Shown: positions 1-7,366, counted from the stretch's first letter. The stretch: 19,948 nt of DNA from SAR116 cluster bacterium (GCA_002684695.1 NYVQ01000013.1:6104-26051); one strand, 5' to 3'. Notes: generated by a model from the letters alone, not told the origin. Made by a program: numbers and translations.

Positions 1-193
1 TAACTAGTAAATGGAAAAATAAATAAACAAATATATAGTAAAATTTTTAATAACATAGGGAATATTTAAATAAATATTTTTAAAAAAATGTAAATATTAA
101 TAATGTAACGATTTTATAAATTTACTTCAAATTTTTTATTTTTTTTGATTAAAAGTTATTGATTTCAAATATACATTTTATATTTTATCAAAT

Positions 194-868
194 ATGGGAA
201 CTTTAATATTTTTTATATGTTTAGTTATTGGGATTGGTCTTTTTTTCTATATAAAAAGATCAGAGCAAAAACAATGGAAAATTTCAGGGGAAAAGGAACT
301 AAAAAATAAACAATATGAGCATTATAAATCTCTTAGAATAGATGATCCAGTTTCAGAAGAGACTATCAGTCTTGCTACAAGACTCAAAGAATATTCAAAT
401 CATCAAAAATGGCTAAAAGAAATTTTAAAGGTTCTTGAAGAAGAATATAAAATTCACAACTTAGATATTTTTTCAAGCAATGGTGTAAATTTGTCTGAAA
501 AGCATGAAGATGTAGATTACGTTTTTAACAACTCTGGTCAATATGAAAAAATTTGTAAGTATTTACAAAGAAGGCCAATTAAAGAACTTCAAGAAGACAT
601 AGAAAACAAGCTAAACTACTCAGAAGATTCAGAGGAAGAAAAAGACTTACAAGCAATTAAAAAAAATAGAGAGGAATTGGAGAACTTAAAAGACAGAGTT
701 CTATCTTTAATTTATGAAAAGAGAGACCGACCAGAGATAATCAAAATTATTAAAAAAGAAAACAAGGACAAAGAGGACTTCAAAATTTGGTGCGAAAATC
801 AAGTTTGGAATATAAATTATTATTTAAATAGCGAAATACAAGAAATTAAATTTAAAAAATCAAATTAG
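194..868 (+). CDS. Hypothetical membrane-anchored coiled-coil protein
   Basis: I do not recognise this 224-residue protein. Residues 2-20 form one hydrophobic segment rich in I, F, L and G, followed at once by basic residues (IKRSEQKQ), as expected for an N-terminal membrane anchor with the rest in the cytoplasm. The remainder is highly charged (many K, E and D) and predicted helical, with coiled-coil-like stretches around residues 55-80 and 125-205. There is no cysteine-rich or catalytic motif. The ATG has no good Shine-Dalgarno sequence. The gene converges on the copper chaperone gene, with the two stop codons 3 bases apart. The long intact frame and even composition suggest a real gene; function unknown. 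Confidence 0.6.
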   Translation: MGTLIFFICLVIGIGLFFYIKRSEQKQWKISGEKELKNKQYEHYKSLRIDDPVSEETISLATRLKEYSNHQKWLKEILKVLEEEYKIHNLDIFSSNGVNLSEKHEDVDYVFNNSGQYEKICKYLQRRPIKELQEDIENKLNYSEDSEEEKDLQAIKKNREELENLKDRVLSLIYEKRDRPEIIKIIKKENKDKEDFKIWCENQVWNINYYLNSEIQEIKFKKSN

Positions 869-871
869 ATT

Positions 872-1339
872 TCAATGTGTGTGAGAATGTTTATGTTCTT
901 GGACCTCAAAATTAACAATTATTTTCCCTGTATTTTTAAATTTTAAAATTGCTTTCAGTTTTTCACCTACAGTTAGATCCTTATTTATTTTTTTAAACAT
1001 AATATGGTAACCGCCAGGCTTCAAAATAATTTCTTCACCAGGTGGAATTTCTAAACCACCATTAATTTTTTTCATTTTCATTACTTCATTGACCACTGTC
1101 ATTTTGTGTAACTCAATTGTTTTGGAAAAAAGAGTTTCTATACTAACCAAAAAATCACTTTTGTTCCCTTTATTTTTTAAAACTAAATAACCAGATGCTG
1201 AATCCATACCCGGCATTGGCTTTTCTATATATGGATGATCGATTGTTAACTGCCCCAAATAGTAATCATGTGCGTTTAAAGTAGCTGAGATAAAAACTAG
1301 GAAAATTGAAAGTAGACTAACTAAAATTTTAGGTCTCAT
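872..1339 (-). CDS. PCu(A)C-family periplasmic copper chaperone
   Basis: A 155-residue exported protein of the PCu(A)C (DUF461) family, which carries Cu(I) in the periplasm, typically toward the CuA or CuB centre of cytochrome oxidase. Residues 1-23 form a signal peptide (basic MRPK, hydrophobic core, cleavage near LNA-HD). The mature part is a cupredoxin-like beta fold. The family's His/Met copper site is visible: H78-x-M80, a Met near 87-89 and H112-x-M114 (motif of the type HxM...M...HxM). The tail adds HKHSHTH, a plausible extra metal site. Length is normal for the family. No oxidase or SCO gene is adjacent, so the partner cannot be read from context. It is divergent from the EamA gene at 1450. 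Confidence 0.9.
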   Translation of the reverse strand: MRPKILVSLLSIFLVFISATLNAHDYYLGQLTIDHPYIEKPMPGMDSASGYLVLKNKGNKSDFLVSIETLFSKTIELHKMTVVNEVMKMKKINGGLEIPPGEEIILKPGGYHIMFKKINKDLTVGEKLKAILKFKNTGKIIVNFEVQEHKHSHTH

Positions 1340-1449
1340 TATTATATAGCTTTTCTGATAAAAAAAAATTAATAATTTAATATCATTACAATAGGACTAT
1401 CTCAATAAAAAGTTCCCAATTCAAAAATATATTCCTTTTAGCGTGCATT

Positions 1450-2292
1450 ATGCTTTGTTTTGGTTCAGGACCAATGTTTATTATATGGTCACTTAACAAC
1501 TTTACTGCAATGTCATCAGGATCTGGAAGAATTATAGTTGCGGGTTTCGTATCTGTCTTATTTTGTTATATCACTGGAAATAACCTACCAAGAGAGAAAA
1601 ATGTATGGTTTTACTGCACATTTTTTGGATTGATTTCTTTGGGTTTACCATTTTTATTAATGCCATTATCTTTAAGGTTTATAACCACAAGTGAATTGGC
1701 AATTTATTTATCTTCTGTACCTCTTTTTGTATTACTTTTGGCTCAAATATTTTTAAAAGAAAAGATAACAAAACAAAAATGGCTTGGTTTTATTATTGGT
1801 ATATTTGGTTTAATTATTTTATCAGACCCCTATAGTTTTAGTATTCAAAATTCTAATGAATTATTAGCTTCAATACTTTGCATTATAATTAGTATTTGCT
1901 TAGCTTCAGGTGGAATTGTATTACAAAGAATGCCCAAATATAATCCAATTTCTTTTAGTGCTGGTACTTTTTTTGTTGCTACTTTGTTAGCTATTCCAGT
2001 TTTTTTATTTTCGTATCCCAATTCAAATCCCTCACTAGAGTCCTCTTTAAGCATAGTATTTGTAGGGGTAGTAAGTACATTTTTGGGAGGGTTATGCAGA
2101 ATATTGCTTGTTAAACGAGCTGGGGCAGTTTTTACCTCTATTAATGGTTACTTGGTGCCACTAGTTACTTGTTCACTAGGTATAATTTTTTTGAATGAAA
2201 CCCTAGATGTAAATACTATTTTATCATTTTTGATAGTTATAACTGGAGTTTTAATATCTCAAGATCTTCATAATAAATTTTTAAAGCTTTAA
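1450..2292 (+). CDS. EamA/DMT-superfamily transporter
   Basis: A 280-residue polytopic membrane protein with about ten hydrophobic helices and two repeated EamA halves; the second begins near residue 140. Typical marks are a conserved Pro/Gly-rich helix 3-4 region (LPFLLMPLSLRFITTSELAIYL), the LAQIFLKEKITKQKWLG step ahead of helix 5 and the matching FLNETLDVNTILSF near the end. Family members export amino acids or other small metabolites; substrate unknown. The first ATG in frame leaves helix 1 short. The frame stays open about 70 bases upstream (to a stop at 1378) and would add a stretch like FKNIFLLAC, but has no ATG, GTG or TTG there, so the true start is uncertain. It overlaps the convergent methyltransferase gene at 2281 by 12 bases. 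Confidence 0.85.
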   Translation: MLCFGSGPMFIIWSLNNFTAMSSGSGRIIVAGFVSVLFCYITGNNLPREKNVWFYCTFFGLISLGLPFLLMPLSLRFITTSELAIYLSSVPLFVLLLAQIFLKEKITKQKWLGFIIGIFGLIILSDPYSFSIQNSNELLASILCIIISICLASGGIVLQRMPKYNPISFSAGTFFVATLLAIPVFLFSYPNSNPSLESSLSIVFVGVVSTFLGGLCRILLVKRAGAVFTSINGYLVPLVTCSLGIIFLNETLDVNTILSFLIVITGVLISQDLHNKFLKL

Positions 2293-2562
2293 TGCCTTTT
2301 CTCTTATTAAAAGATTTAGTTTTTGTTTAACGCCACCTTTCCCGCTATAGCCACCAAGTTTCCCATCAGACCTAATTACTCTATGACAAGGAATATCTTC
2401 CAAAAATGGGTTCTTACCACATGCATTGGCGACAGCTCTAGAAGAGTTTGGCTTTCTTAAAGCAACAGCAATATCTTTATAGGATCTGGTTTCTCCTTCT
2501 GGTATTTTTTTGATTTCATTCCAAACTCGCTTTTGGAATTCAGTTCCAACTAAATCTTTCAT
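2281..2562 (-). CDS. Single-domain methylated-DNA--[protein]-cysteine S-methyltransferase (Ogt/MGMT-like)
   Basis: A 93-residue protein that is essentially only the C-terminal, DNA-binding and catalytic domain of O6-alkylguanine-DNA alkyltransferase. It would transfer the alkyl group from O6-alkylguanine in DNA to its own cysteine (suicide repair). Visible hallmarks: the FQKRVWNEIKKIPEGETRSYKDIA opening with Tyr28, the arginine-finger region SSRAVANACGKNP (R42), and the active-site motif IPCHRVI with nucleophile C59, then GYSGKGGVKQKLNLL. The usual N-terminal RNase H-like domain of Ada/Ogt is absent, as in several short marine homologues. Because PCHR is intact it is better called a transferase than an alkyltransferase-like (ATL) protein, in which the Cys is replaced. 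It converges on and overlaps the EamA gene. Confidence 0.88.
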   Translation of the reverse strand: MKDLVGTEFQKRVWNEIKKIPEGETRSYKDIAVALRKPNSSRAVANACGKNPFLEDIPCHRVIRSDGKLGGYSGKGGVKQKLNLLIREKALKL

Positions 2563-2628
2563 TTACCTGATTTGTACATTTTTATTTATTAAGTTAAAAT
2601 CAAAATTATTAAGAACTTTAAATAAATT

Positions 2629-3249
2629 ATGTCAAATAATAAAACCCATTGGGAAAATATATACAAAAATAATAATTTTAAAAATGTTAGCTGGTTTCAA
2701 GAAAAACCAACAACAATCAGTTTTATTGATAACTTAAATTTAAGCAAAGATTGTAAAATTATTGATGTGGGTGCTGGAGCTTCATATTTAGGTAAAACTC
2801 TCATAGATAAAGGCTATAAAAATATTACCATTAATGATATTTCAGCTTTATCAATAGAGATTTCTCAAAGTCACAATATTCATAATCTTAAAAAAGTTAG
2901 TTTCTTGATTGGTGATATAACTAATTTAAAACTTCCTAAAAATTATTTTAACTTATGGCATGACAGAGCAGTATTTCATTTTCTTACTGAAAAAGAAAAA
3001 AGAGAGAAATATATTAACCAAATACGGAAAAGTCTTTTAATACATGGTTATATAATAATATCTGTTTTTTCTCTGGATGGCCCTAAAAAATGCAGCTCAT
3101 TGACTATTAAGCAATATGATGAAACAACACTTTCCTCAGAATTAGGAGAATGTTTCAAGTTAATTAATTTTAGTTATTCAAATCACTTAACTCCATCTAA
3201 CAAAAAACAGAATTTTATTACTTGCTGTTTTAAACTAATTAAAAAATAA
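2629..3249 (+). CDS. Class I SAM-dependent methyltransferase
   Basis: A 206-residue cytoplasmic methyltransferase with a Rossmann-type AdoMet-binding core. Motif I is IIDVGAGASYLG (about residues 44-55), the acidic end of strand 2 is near D70 (ITINDIS), motif II/III is GDITNLKLP (95-103), and motif IV is the DRAVFHFL block (112-119) that typifies a small-molecule methyltransferase subgroup whose N-terminus reads HWENIY....VSWFQ. The acceptor is unknown; metabolite or thiol methylation is more likely than nucleic acid methylation. It has no clear Shine-Dalgarno sequence. A small membrane ORF follows 13 bases downstream on the same strand and may be co-transcribed. Confidence 0.85.
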   Translation: MSNNKTHWENIYKNNNFKNVSWFQEKPTTISFIDNLNLSKDCKIIDVGAGASYLGKTLIDKGYKNITINDISALSIEISQSHNIHNLKKVSFLIGDITNLKLPKNYFNLWHDRAVFHFLTEKEKREKYINQIRKSLLIHGYIIISVFSLDGPKKCSSLTIKQYDETTLSSELGECFKLINFSYSNHLTPSNKKQNFITCCFKLIKK

Positions 3250-3262
3250 TCAAGAGGGTTAT

Positions 3263-3397
3263 ATGCTAAAAAAATTACATTCAGGAATGATTTATAAATT
3301 TCAAACACGATTTAATTTATCAAATTATTCAATGTTATGGATAAGTTATGCTGAGGGTTTTTTATTAGGTATTGTTTTTGGATATTTATTTTTATAG
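3263..3397 (+). CDS. Small single-pass membrane protein (44 aa), hypothetical
   Basis: A short open frame that translates to 44 residues: a polar, basic N-terminal half (MLKKLHSGMIYKF) and a C-terminal hydrophobic segment of about 18 residues (GFLLGIVFGYLFL) preceded by ISYAE. A purine-rich AGAGGG lies about 7 bases ahead of the ATG, a better ribosome site than most genes nearby. It begins 13 bases after the methyltransferase stop on the same strand, consistent with a two-gene unit. No family is recognised. Support is the ribosome site, the membrane-helix pattern and the position; being short, it could still be a chance frame. Confidence 0.45.
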   Translation: MLKKLHSGMIYKFQTRFNLSNYSMLWISYAEGFLLGIVFGYLFL

Positions 3398-3420
3398 TTA
3401 CTTAATGATTTAAATTTTAT

Positions 3421-3906
3421 CTATGGTCTTATTTTATTAATCACATTTAAATATTGCCCCTCTAAGTTGAAAGCATTTCCAAATCCAGAGATAAATGTTC
3501 CTCTTGAAGGTATGATTTTTATCAAATGGAAATCACTAAATTGTTTTATTAAATTCATTGTTTTCCCATGCTTATATCTAATTTTTTCACAAATTATACT
3601 AAAGTCTTCACTATCTCTAATGACCACTTCAATTTTTGCACTAAATTTTAATCTAATTCGCGCCCAAATATTTTGTGAATTAGTCTCATCATTAATAATC
3701 ATGAATGTGCCAACTTTTTGCTTTAAAAGTAATTTCACATGTGTAGATAGTTCACTTACAAAAATATAATAATAATTTTCATAAAAAACATAAGGAGCAT
3801 AACCAAGATCAACGACATCATCTCCATTAACAGAAATTATAATTGAGTTATTATTTTCTATTAATTTTTTTTTCTTGAGTTCAATTTGTTTTATTTCATC
3901 ACGCAT
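3421..3906 (-). CDS. HugZ/pyridoxamine-phosphate-oxidase-like split-barrel protein
   Basis: A 161-residue protein of the HugZ-like branch of the FMN-binding split-barrel (PNPOx-like) fold. The pattern APYVFYENYYYIFVSELSTHVKLL matches the family's block near the N-terminus, where other members have a phrase like P.....G.YI.vS.LA.H..Nl. It is followed by strands through FMIINDETNSQNIWARIRLKFSAKIEVV and a C-terminal FHLIKIIPSRGTFISGFGNAFNL, the R...v.GFG.A segment seen in heme-utilisation HugZ proteins. Relatives bind heme or flavin; some degrade heme to release iron. Heme use is inference, as no heme transport gene is nearby. Divergent from cspA with a 136-base shared upstream region. Confidence 0.75.
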   Translation of the reverse strand: MRDEIKQIELKKKKLIENNNSIIISVNGDDVVDLGYAPYVFYENYYYIFVSELSTHVKLLLKQKVGTFMIINDETNSQNIWARIRLKFSAKIEVVIRDSEDFSIICEKIRYKHGKTMNLIKQFSDFHLIKIIPSRGTFISGFGNAFNLEGQYLNVINKIRP

Positions 3907-3981
3907 TTTACTTACAAATTTTAGTGATTTATATGAATTAAGTGAGATTTAGTTAACAAAATGTAATATTTTTTAAGATAA

Positions 3982-4002
3982 TTGTAATTTTAGAAATTAC
4001 AA
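3982..4002. promoter_or_regulatory. Perfect 9-bp inverted repeat in the hugZ-like/cspA divergent region
   Basis: TTGTAATTT, spacer TAG, AAATTACAA: a perfect 9-bp dyad lying 40 bases before the cspA ATG and 75 bases after the hugZ-like start. The symmetry is directly visible. A role as operator (for either gene) or as part of a promoter is inference; a weak TATAGG-like -10 lies near 4018. Confidence 0.4.
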
Positions 4003-4042
4003 ACCAAATTTTTGTGTTATAGGTTATCTAAAGGGGTAAATT

Positions 4043-4255
4043 ATGTCAAATATTGGAAAAGTGAAGTGGTATAATCCAAATAAGGGTTATGGTTTTATTA
4101 CACCAGAAGATGAATCAAAAGATGTTTTTGTACATTCAAGTACTTTGGAAAAGTCTAGTATTAGAATACTGATCGAAGGACAAAAAGTAAGTTATAACAT
4201 AGCCGTAAATAAAGGAAGAACATCTGCTGTAAATATCAAAACGATAGAAGGATAA
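4043..4255 (+). CDS. cspA: Cold shock domain protein
   Basis: A 70-residue cold shock protein that binds single-stranded RNA and DNA and melts mRNA secondary structure. It is a single CSD covering nearly the whole length: GKVKWYNPNKGYGFI with RNP1 (KGYGFI, residues 14-19) and RNP2 (DVFVHSS, 27-33), ending GRTSAVNIKTI. The aromatic residues W9, F18, F29 and H31 that stack on bases are present. Length is standard. The start is supported by AAAGGGG about 8 bases before the ATG. The 5' leader is short, without room for the long thermosensor leader known for E. coli cspA. Which Csp paralogue it is cannot be decided. Confidence 0.95.
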   Translation: MSNIGKVKWYNPNKGYGFITPEDESKDVFVHSSTLEKSSIRILIEGQKVSYNIAVNKGRTSAVNIKTIEG

Positions 4256-4422
4256 TTTTACAAATATTGGTAAATTATTACTCCTGATCCTGTTATTATA
4301 TTTTAGCAAGCAATTAGATTATTATTAGCAAAAATAAAATAATAAATAGCTATTGATGACTTTACTAGAGTGCTTACTCCAATAGTAATGATTGAATTTT
4401 TTATTATTTAAAAATAATTTTA

Positions 4423-4629
4423 TTATTTAGTAATTTTGTTTTTATAAGTTGTTTTTTGAATTTCTTCATCAGATAATCCTTTAGCCTTAAGAGCTCGGAT
4501 ACTCCAGTTTTTGAGACATGCAAAACAGTAAAAATGCCAGATTAGTTTATCACCATTATTTAAAATCAACATTTTTCCTTCATTCTCTTCAAAATGATTA
4601 TTACAATCGAAACAATTCTTTTTACTCAT
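4423..4629 (-). CDS. Small CxxC...HxxCxxC zinc-binding protein, hypothetical
   Basis: A 68-residue protein with two metal-knuckle motifs: C6-x2-C9 (CFDC) and a second at about residues 32-38 (HFYCFACLKNW, Cys35 and Cys38), separated by a short beta-hairpin-like stretch. The four cysteines, with a nearby His, should bind one Zn(II). The C-terminal third, ALKAKGLSDEEIQKTTYKNK, looks like a helix followed by a basic tail. A role in nucleic-acid or protein contact is plausible but is inference. It converges on cspA across 167 AT-rich bases that hold no gene. It is not an obvious relative of the zinc-ribbon pair at 10.7-11.1 kb. Confidence 0.6.
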   Translation of the reverse strand: MSKKNCFDCNNHFEENEGKMLILNNGDKLIWHFYCFACLKNWSIRALKAKGLSDEEIQKTTYKNKITK

Positions 4630-4969
4630 TATTATTCAACTTTGATTTCATATTTATAAATGAGAATTAAAAATTCATAAAATATTTTTAAAAGCTTTTA
4701 ACAGATTGACATTATATTTTAAAGATGTGGTGCTTATTTTGATCATTTTAATGGATAAGAAATAAATTATGGTAAACTGAAAAAAATATAATTAGTAAAA
4801 ATTTTAAAATTAAAAAATATTGATATTTCCCAAATTAAATGTGATTTTGTTTTAGCTAAAATCAATCAATCTGAAACAGTAAATTATATTAAAAATTAAA
4901 TTAATTGATTTGATCTTTATCTAATCAAAAAGGAGATATTTTGATAACTAACAAATTAAAAATATTTAA
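4630..4969. other. 340-bp AT-rich intergenic space
   Basis: No gene of convincing length. It contains a 12-bp palindrome TTTTAGCTAAAA (4850-4861), a TTGACA hexamer (4706-4711) without a well-spaced -10, and at its right end the Shine-Dalgarno-led mini-ORF described separately. It must hold promoters for the leftward zinc-protein gene and the rightward transporter, but none can be placed with confidence. Confidence 0.5.
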
Positions 4970-4976
4970 ATGGTAA
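4941..4976 (+). CDS. Possible 11-codon leader ORF overlapping the transporter start
   Basis: A TTG-initiated frame (MITNKLKIFKW, then TAA) sits 4 bases after AAAGGAGA (4929-4936), the strongest ribosome site in this area. Its last codons TGG TAA share bases with the ATGG of the transporter, giving a 7-base overlap. The transporter ATG lacks its own Shine-Dalgarno sequence and follows an in-frame stop, so the mini-ORF could bring ribosomes to it by termination-reinitiation. Alternatively, the ribosome site may simply serve the ATG at an unusually long distance. Confidence 0.3.
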   Translation: MITNKLKIFKW

Positions 4977-5836
4977 ATCTTCGTGGAATATTATTTATGA
5001 CATTGTCAATGGCAGGATTTGCTATAGAGGATTTATTCATTAAAATTTTATCAGAAACTATTCCTGTACCTCAAATTTTGATCTATGTTGGTGTTCTGGC
5101 ATCTGTATTACTTTGCACAATATCAAAGATAAAAGGAATTCAGATTATACATAATGGAATGTATAAGAATAAATATTTTATAATTCGATCTTTTGCAGAT
5201 ATGTTAGGCGCAGTCTTAATAGTAACGTCAATTTCTCTGATGCCTTTATCAACTGTTTCATCAATTCTACAAGCTCTACCACTTTTCATAACTATTGGAG
5301 CTATTTTGCTATTTAATGAAAATGTTGGTTGGAGAAGATGGAGCGCTATACTTTTAGGATTTTTCGGCGTAATTTTAATACTTAAACCAGGACTTAATGG
5401 TTTTAATTTATCATCCATAATAGTTTTGATTGCAGTTGGATGTTTAGCAGTAAGAGATTTGGTTACCAGAAGGATAAATAAAGAAATCCACTCAATAACA
5501 GTATCTTTATATGCCTTTATATTAACTATAGTAGGTGGAATAATTTCTATACCATTTTTTGATAAGTTTGTTACTTTAACAAAATATGAATGGATAATAG
5601 TATTAACAATTTCGTTATTTGGTACCTTTTCATATTTTATGTTGGTTTTAGCCACCAGAAAAGGAGAGATTTCTGTGATAGCGCCATTTCGTTATTCACG
5701 TTTAGTTTTTGCACTTATTTTAGCTATTATAATTTTAAATGAAAGACCAGATATAAATACAATTACTGGCATGTTTATAATAGTTATCGCTGGCTACTAC
5801 ACAATTTTGCGAGAGAAGGCTGTCTCATTAAATTAA
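4970..5836 (+). CDS. EamA/DMT-superfamily transporter
   Basis: A 288-residue inner-membrane transporter with ten predicted helices in two EamA halves. The opening NLRGILFMTLSMAGFAIEDLFIK is typical of a DMT branch common in alphaproteobacteria, where helix 1 carries a conserved acidic residue. The first half ends with GWRRWSAILLGFFGVILILKPG; the second half has VRDLVTRRINKE and ends FRYSRLVFALILAIIILNERPDINTITGMFIIVIAGYYTILRE. Substrate is unknown; relatives export amino acids or nucleosides. The ATG has an in-frame stop directly before it, so this start is fixed unless a non-standard codon is used. Only weakly similar to the EamA gene at 1450, so not a recent duplicate. Confidence 0.88.
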   Translation: MVNLRGILFMTLSMAGFAIEDLFIKILSETIPVPQILIYVGVLASVLLCTISKIKGIQIIHNGMYKNKYFIIRSFADMLGAVLIVTSISLMPLSTVSSILQALPLFITIGAILLFNENVGWRRWSAILLGFFGVILILKPGLNGFNLSSIIVLIAVGCLAVRDLVTRRINKEIHSITVSLYAFILTIVGGIISIPFFDKFVTLTKYEWIIVLTISLFGTFSYFMLVLATRKGEISVIAPFRYSRLVFALILAIIILNERPDINTITGMFIIVIAGYYTILREKAVSLN

Positions 5837-5853
5837 CTTTTCTAAAAATAATA

Positions 5854-6150
5854 TTATTCTTGAGTCAAAGAATTTTGACTAAAAACAACATCCCCTTCTG
5901 TAAACTCCATTTTCATTAATTTTGCTGCCTCAGTACGATTTTTTTCTACAGCTTTTGCAGCTTTATCAGCAATAGTTTTGTTTGGGAAAACGGATATTAA
6001 AGTTGCTTTATTAGAAGAGGTTTTTGTTATTGTAATTTGAACTGCTCCCACCTCAGTAACAACTTTTGCTCCTATACTTTTAAATGTTTCTATCCACATT
6101 GTTAACTGCATTTCACTTTGGGCAATTACATGATTTATTCTCGCATACAT
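5854..6150 (-). CDS. Ferredoxin-fold (ABM-like) small protein, paralogue of the gene at 11124
   Basis: A 98-residue cytoplasmic protein resembling the dimeric alpha/beta-barrel (antibiotic-biosynthesis-monooxygenase-like) superfamily: strand MYARINHVIAQ, helix with MQLTMWIETFKSIGAKV, strands GAVQITITKTSSNKATLISVF, a long helix (ADKAAKAVEKNRTEAAKL) and a final strand EGDVVFSQ. The frame is open 18 codons further upstream, but I chose the ATG at 6150: AAAGGAAC precedes it by about 6 bases and the paralogue begins with the same MYARI. The two proteins are both 98 residues and share about 55 identical residues without gaps, including the C-terminus FSQN.LTQE. Substrate and activity unknown; no catalytic signature is visible. 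Confidence 0.75.
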   Translation of the reverse strand: MYARINHVIAQSEMQLTMWIETFKSIGAKVVTEVGAVQITITKTSSNKATLISVFPNKTIADKAAKAVEKNRTEAAKLMKMEFTEGDVVFSQNSLTQE

Positions 6151-6301
6151 AAAAAGTTCCTTTAAAATTAACTTCTTAATCACCATAAAATTTATAATTA
6201 ACAATAAGCATATATATTAAATTGTTAAGTATTTTAATCAGCATTATTGCCTCATATATAAGATGTTTTAGTTTATAATCATATAGTCAAATCATTCAGA
6301 T

Positions 6302-6342
6302 TTAAGTGTGTCAGAGAGTATTTTTAAGGAACTTTAAGGTAG
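6302..6342 (+). repeat. Intergenic repeat copy 1 (TTAAGTG...AGGTAG)
   Basis: Shares about 30 of 39 aligned bases with 10632-10670, in ordered blocks TTAAGTG, TCAGAG, GT, TTTT, AGGA and AGGTAG, with one 2-base gap. A run of seven T (6355-6361) begins 12 bases after it, and the other copy is also followed by a T-run. It lies between the ABM-like gene and the small membrane gene. Function unknown; a small-RNA end or regulatory block is possible. Confidence 0.4.
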
Positions 6343-6419
6343 ATAATTAACTGGTTTTTTTAATTAATTTTAATATGGTCTAAATATCTTAATTGATATT
6401 TTAAATTAGGGAGACTACT

Positions 6420-6635
6420 TTGATTGGTTATTTAAAATGGTTGAGCACTGCTCTAGTTTTAACTGGAATAATGTTAACAAACTTTAATTTTTATCCATTA
6501 AATATATTTATACATGGTTTAGGTGCTTTTGGTTGGGCATTAGCTGGGTATTTAAGTTCGGATAGAGCAATCTTAACAAACTTCGGTTTGCAGATACCTC
6601 TTTTTTTACTGGGGTATATAAATTTATTACAATAA
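6420..6635 (+). CDS. Small integral membrane protein (71 aa)
   Basis: A 71-residue, almost wholly hydrophobic protein with about three short helices: LKWLSTALVLTGIMLTNF (5-22), NIFIHGLGAFGWALAGYL (28-45) and ILTNFGLQIPLFLLGYINLL (51-70), joined by the loops NFYPL and SSDRA. This pattern (Tyr-Pro-Leu loop, Gly-Trp in helix 2, Arg-Ala then LTN) resembles a small uncharacterised family in marine alphaproteobacteria; I think of the DUF6552-type proteins but cannot confirm this. The start is TTG, decided by AGGGAG six bases upstream; there is no in-frame ATG near. The stop codons of this gene and the AhpD-like gene face each other across 36 bases. Confidence 0.65.
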   Translation: MIGYLKWLSTALVLTGIMLTNFNFYPLNIFIHGLGAFGWALAGYLSSDRAILTNFGLQIPLFLLGYINLLQ

Positions 6636-6671
6636 ATATTTTATATATTCTTTTACATTGTATAAGTTAAT

Positions 6672-7256
6672 TCATTTTATTTCTTTTAGATTTTCTGTTG
6701 AAACGCCCTTATTCATAAGTTCAGCCATTAAGCCCTCTTCCATGTCAATTTCTAATGCTTGATTTACTTTGTTAAATAATCCGGTTAAAGCTATTCTCAT
6801 TGTGAGTTCAACAATTTCAGCCTCAGAAAAATAATCTTTAAGCTTTTTAAATAAACTATCCTTAATTTTCCACGCCTCATCTGTAACTGATAAAGCATAA
6901 TCTCTAACTAATACTTCTACCTTCTTTAACCCTTTAGGTTTTAATTCTGTTATATTTGCAATTGATTCTTTATCCAAGCCTAAATCTGCTAGTATGGATG
7001 AATGATGCACTACACAATATTTACACTTATTTTGATAGCTTGCAGCCACAACGGCAATTTCAATTAATCTTTTTGGAATTGTGCTATTTTTACTAATTTC
7101 GTGTGACATTCCATACAAGTATTTCATTCCTATAGGAGAATGCGAATAAATAGAAATTTGATTGTCAAAACCAGAAAATAACTCCTTAAATTTTAAAAAA
7201 TCATCCATATTTTCTTTTTTTATTTCTTTTGGTGAAAGATTTTTCACTCTTGGCAT
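6672..7256 (-). CDS. AhpD-like (carboxymuconolactone decarboxylase family) alkylhydroperoxidase
   Basis: A 194-residue, mostly helical protein of the CMD/AhpD superfamily. The redox motif is C78-K-Y-C81-V-V-H84-H85 (CxxC-x2-H), the disulfide/proton-relay site of AhpD-type peroxidases, preceded by the helix PKRLIEIAVVAASYQNK. The upstream helix MKYLYGMSHEISKNSTIPKRL is the usual lead-in. The downstream part (AEIVELTMRIALTGLFNKVNQALEID) matches the family's 'peroxidase-related' branch, which is longer than classic AhpD and often ends with such a repeat helix. The likely reaction is reduction of alkyl hydroperoxides using a dihydrolipoamide or thiol donor; no AhpC is adjacent. Its ATG has a TAGGAGC-like site just upstream. 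Confidence 0.85.
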   Translation of the reverse strand: MPRVKNLSPKEIKKENMDDFLKFKELFSGFDNQISIYSHSPIGMKYLYGMSHEISKNSTIPKRLIEIAVVAASYQNKCKYCVVHHSSILADLGLDKESIANITELKPKGLKKVEVLVRDYALSVTDEAWKIKDSLFKKLKDYFSEAEIVELTMRIALTGLFNKVNQALEIDMEEGLMAELMNKGVSTENLKEIK

Positions 7257-7366
7257 ATATTGCTCCTAAGTTGTTTAATCAGTTTTAAATGGGCAAATCA
7301 GTGTAAAATAATTAATTAAATATTAATATTGTAACATCTTAATAAAAAATAATGATGCGCAAGTAG

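Noticed and set aside
1..193. Possible gene end or RNA at the left edge
   Set aside because: Extremely AT-rich, many stops in all frames, no stable hairpin or RNA signature seen.
2510..2737. 75-codon frame across the start of the SAM methyltransferase
   Set aside because: Low-complexity Lys/Ile/Leu translation overlapping two real genes.
4706..4740. TTGACA with a downstream T-rich stretch as a promoter
   Set aside because: No -10-like hexamer at 16-18 bases; the nearest (TATTTT) is about 23 bases away.
5140..5655. 171-codon open frame antisense to the EamA gene
   Set aside because: It lies wholly inside a well-supported transporter gene, with the unusual composition expected of a shadow frame.
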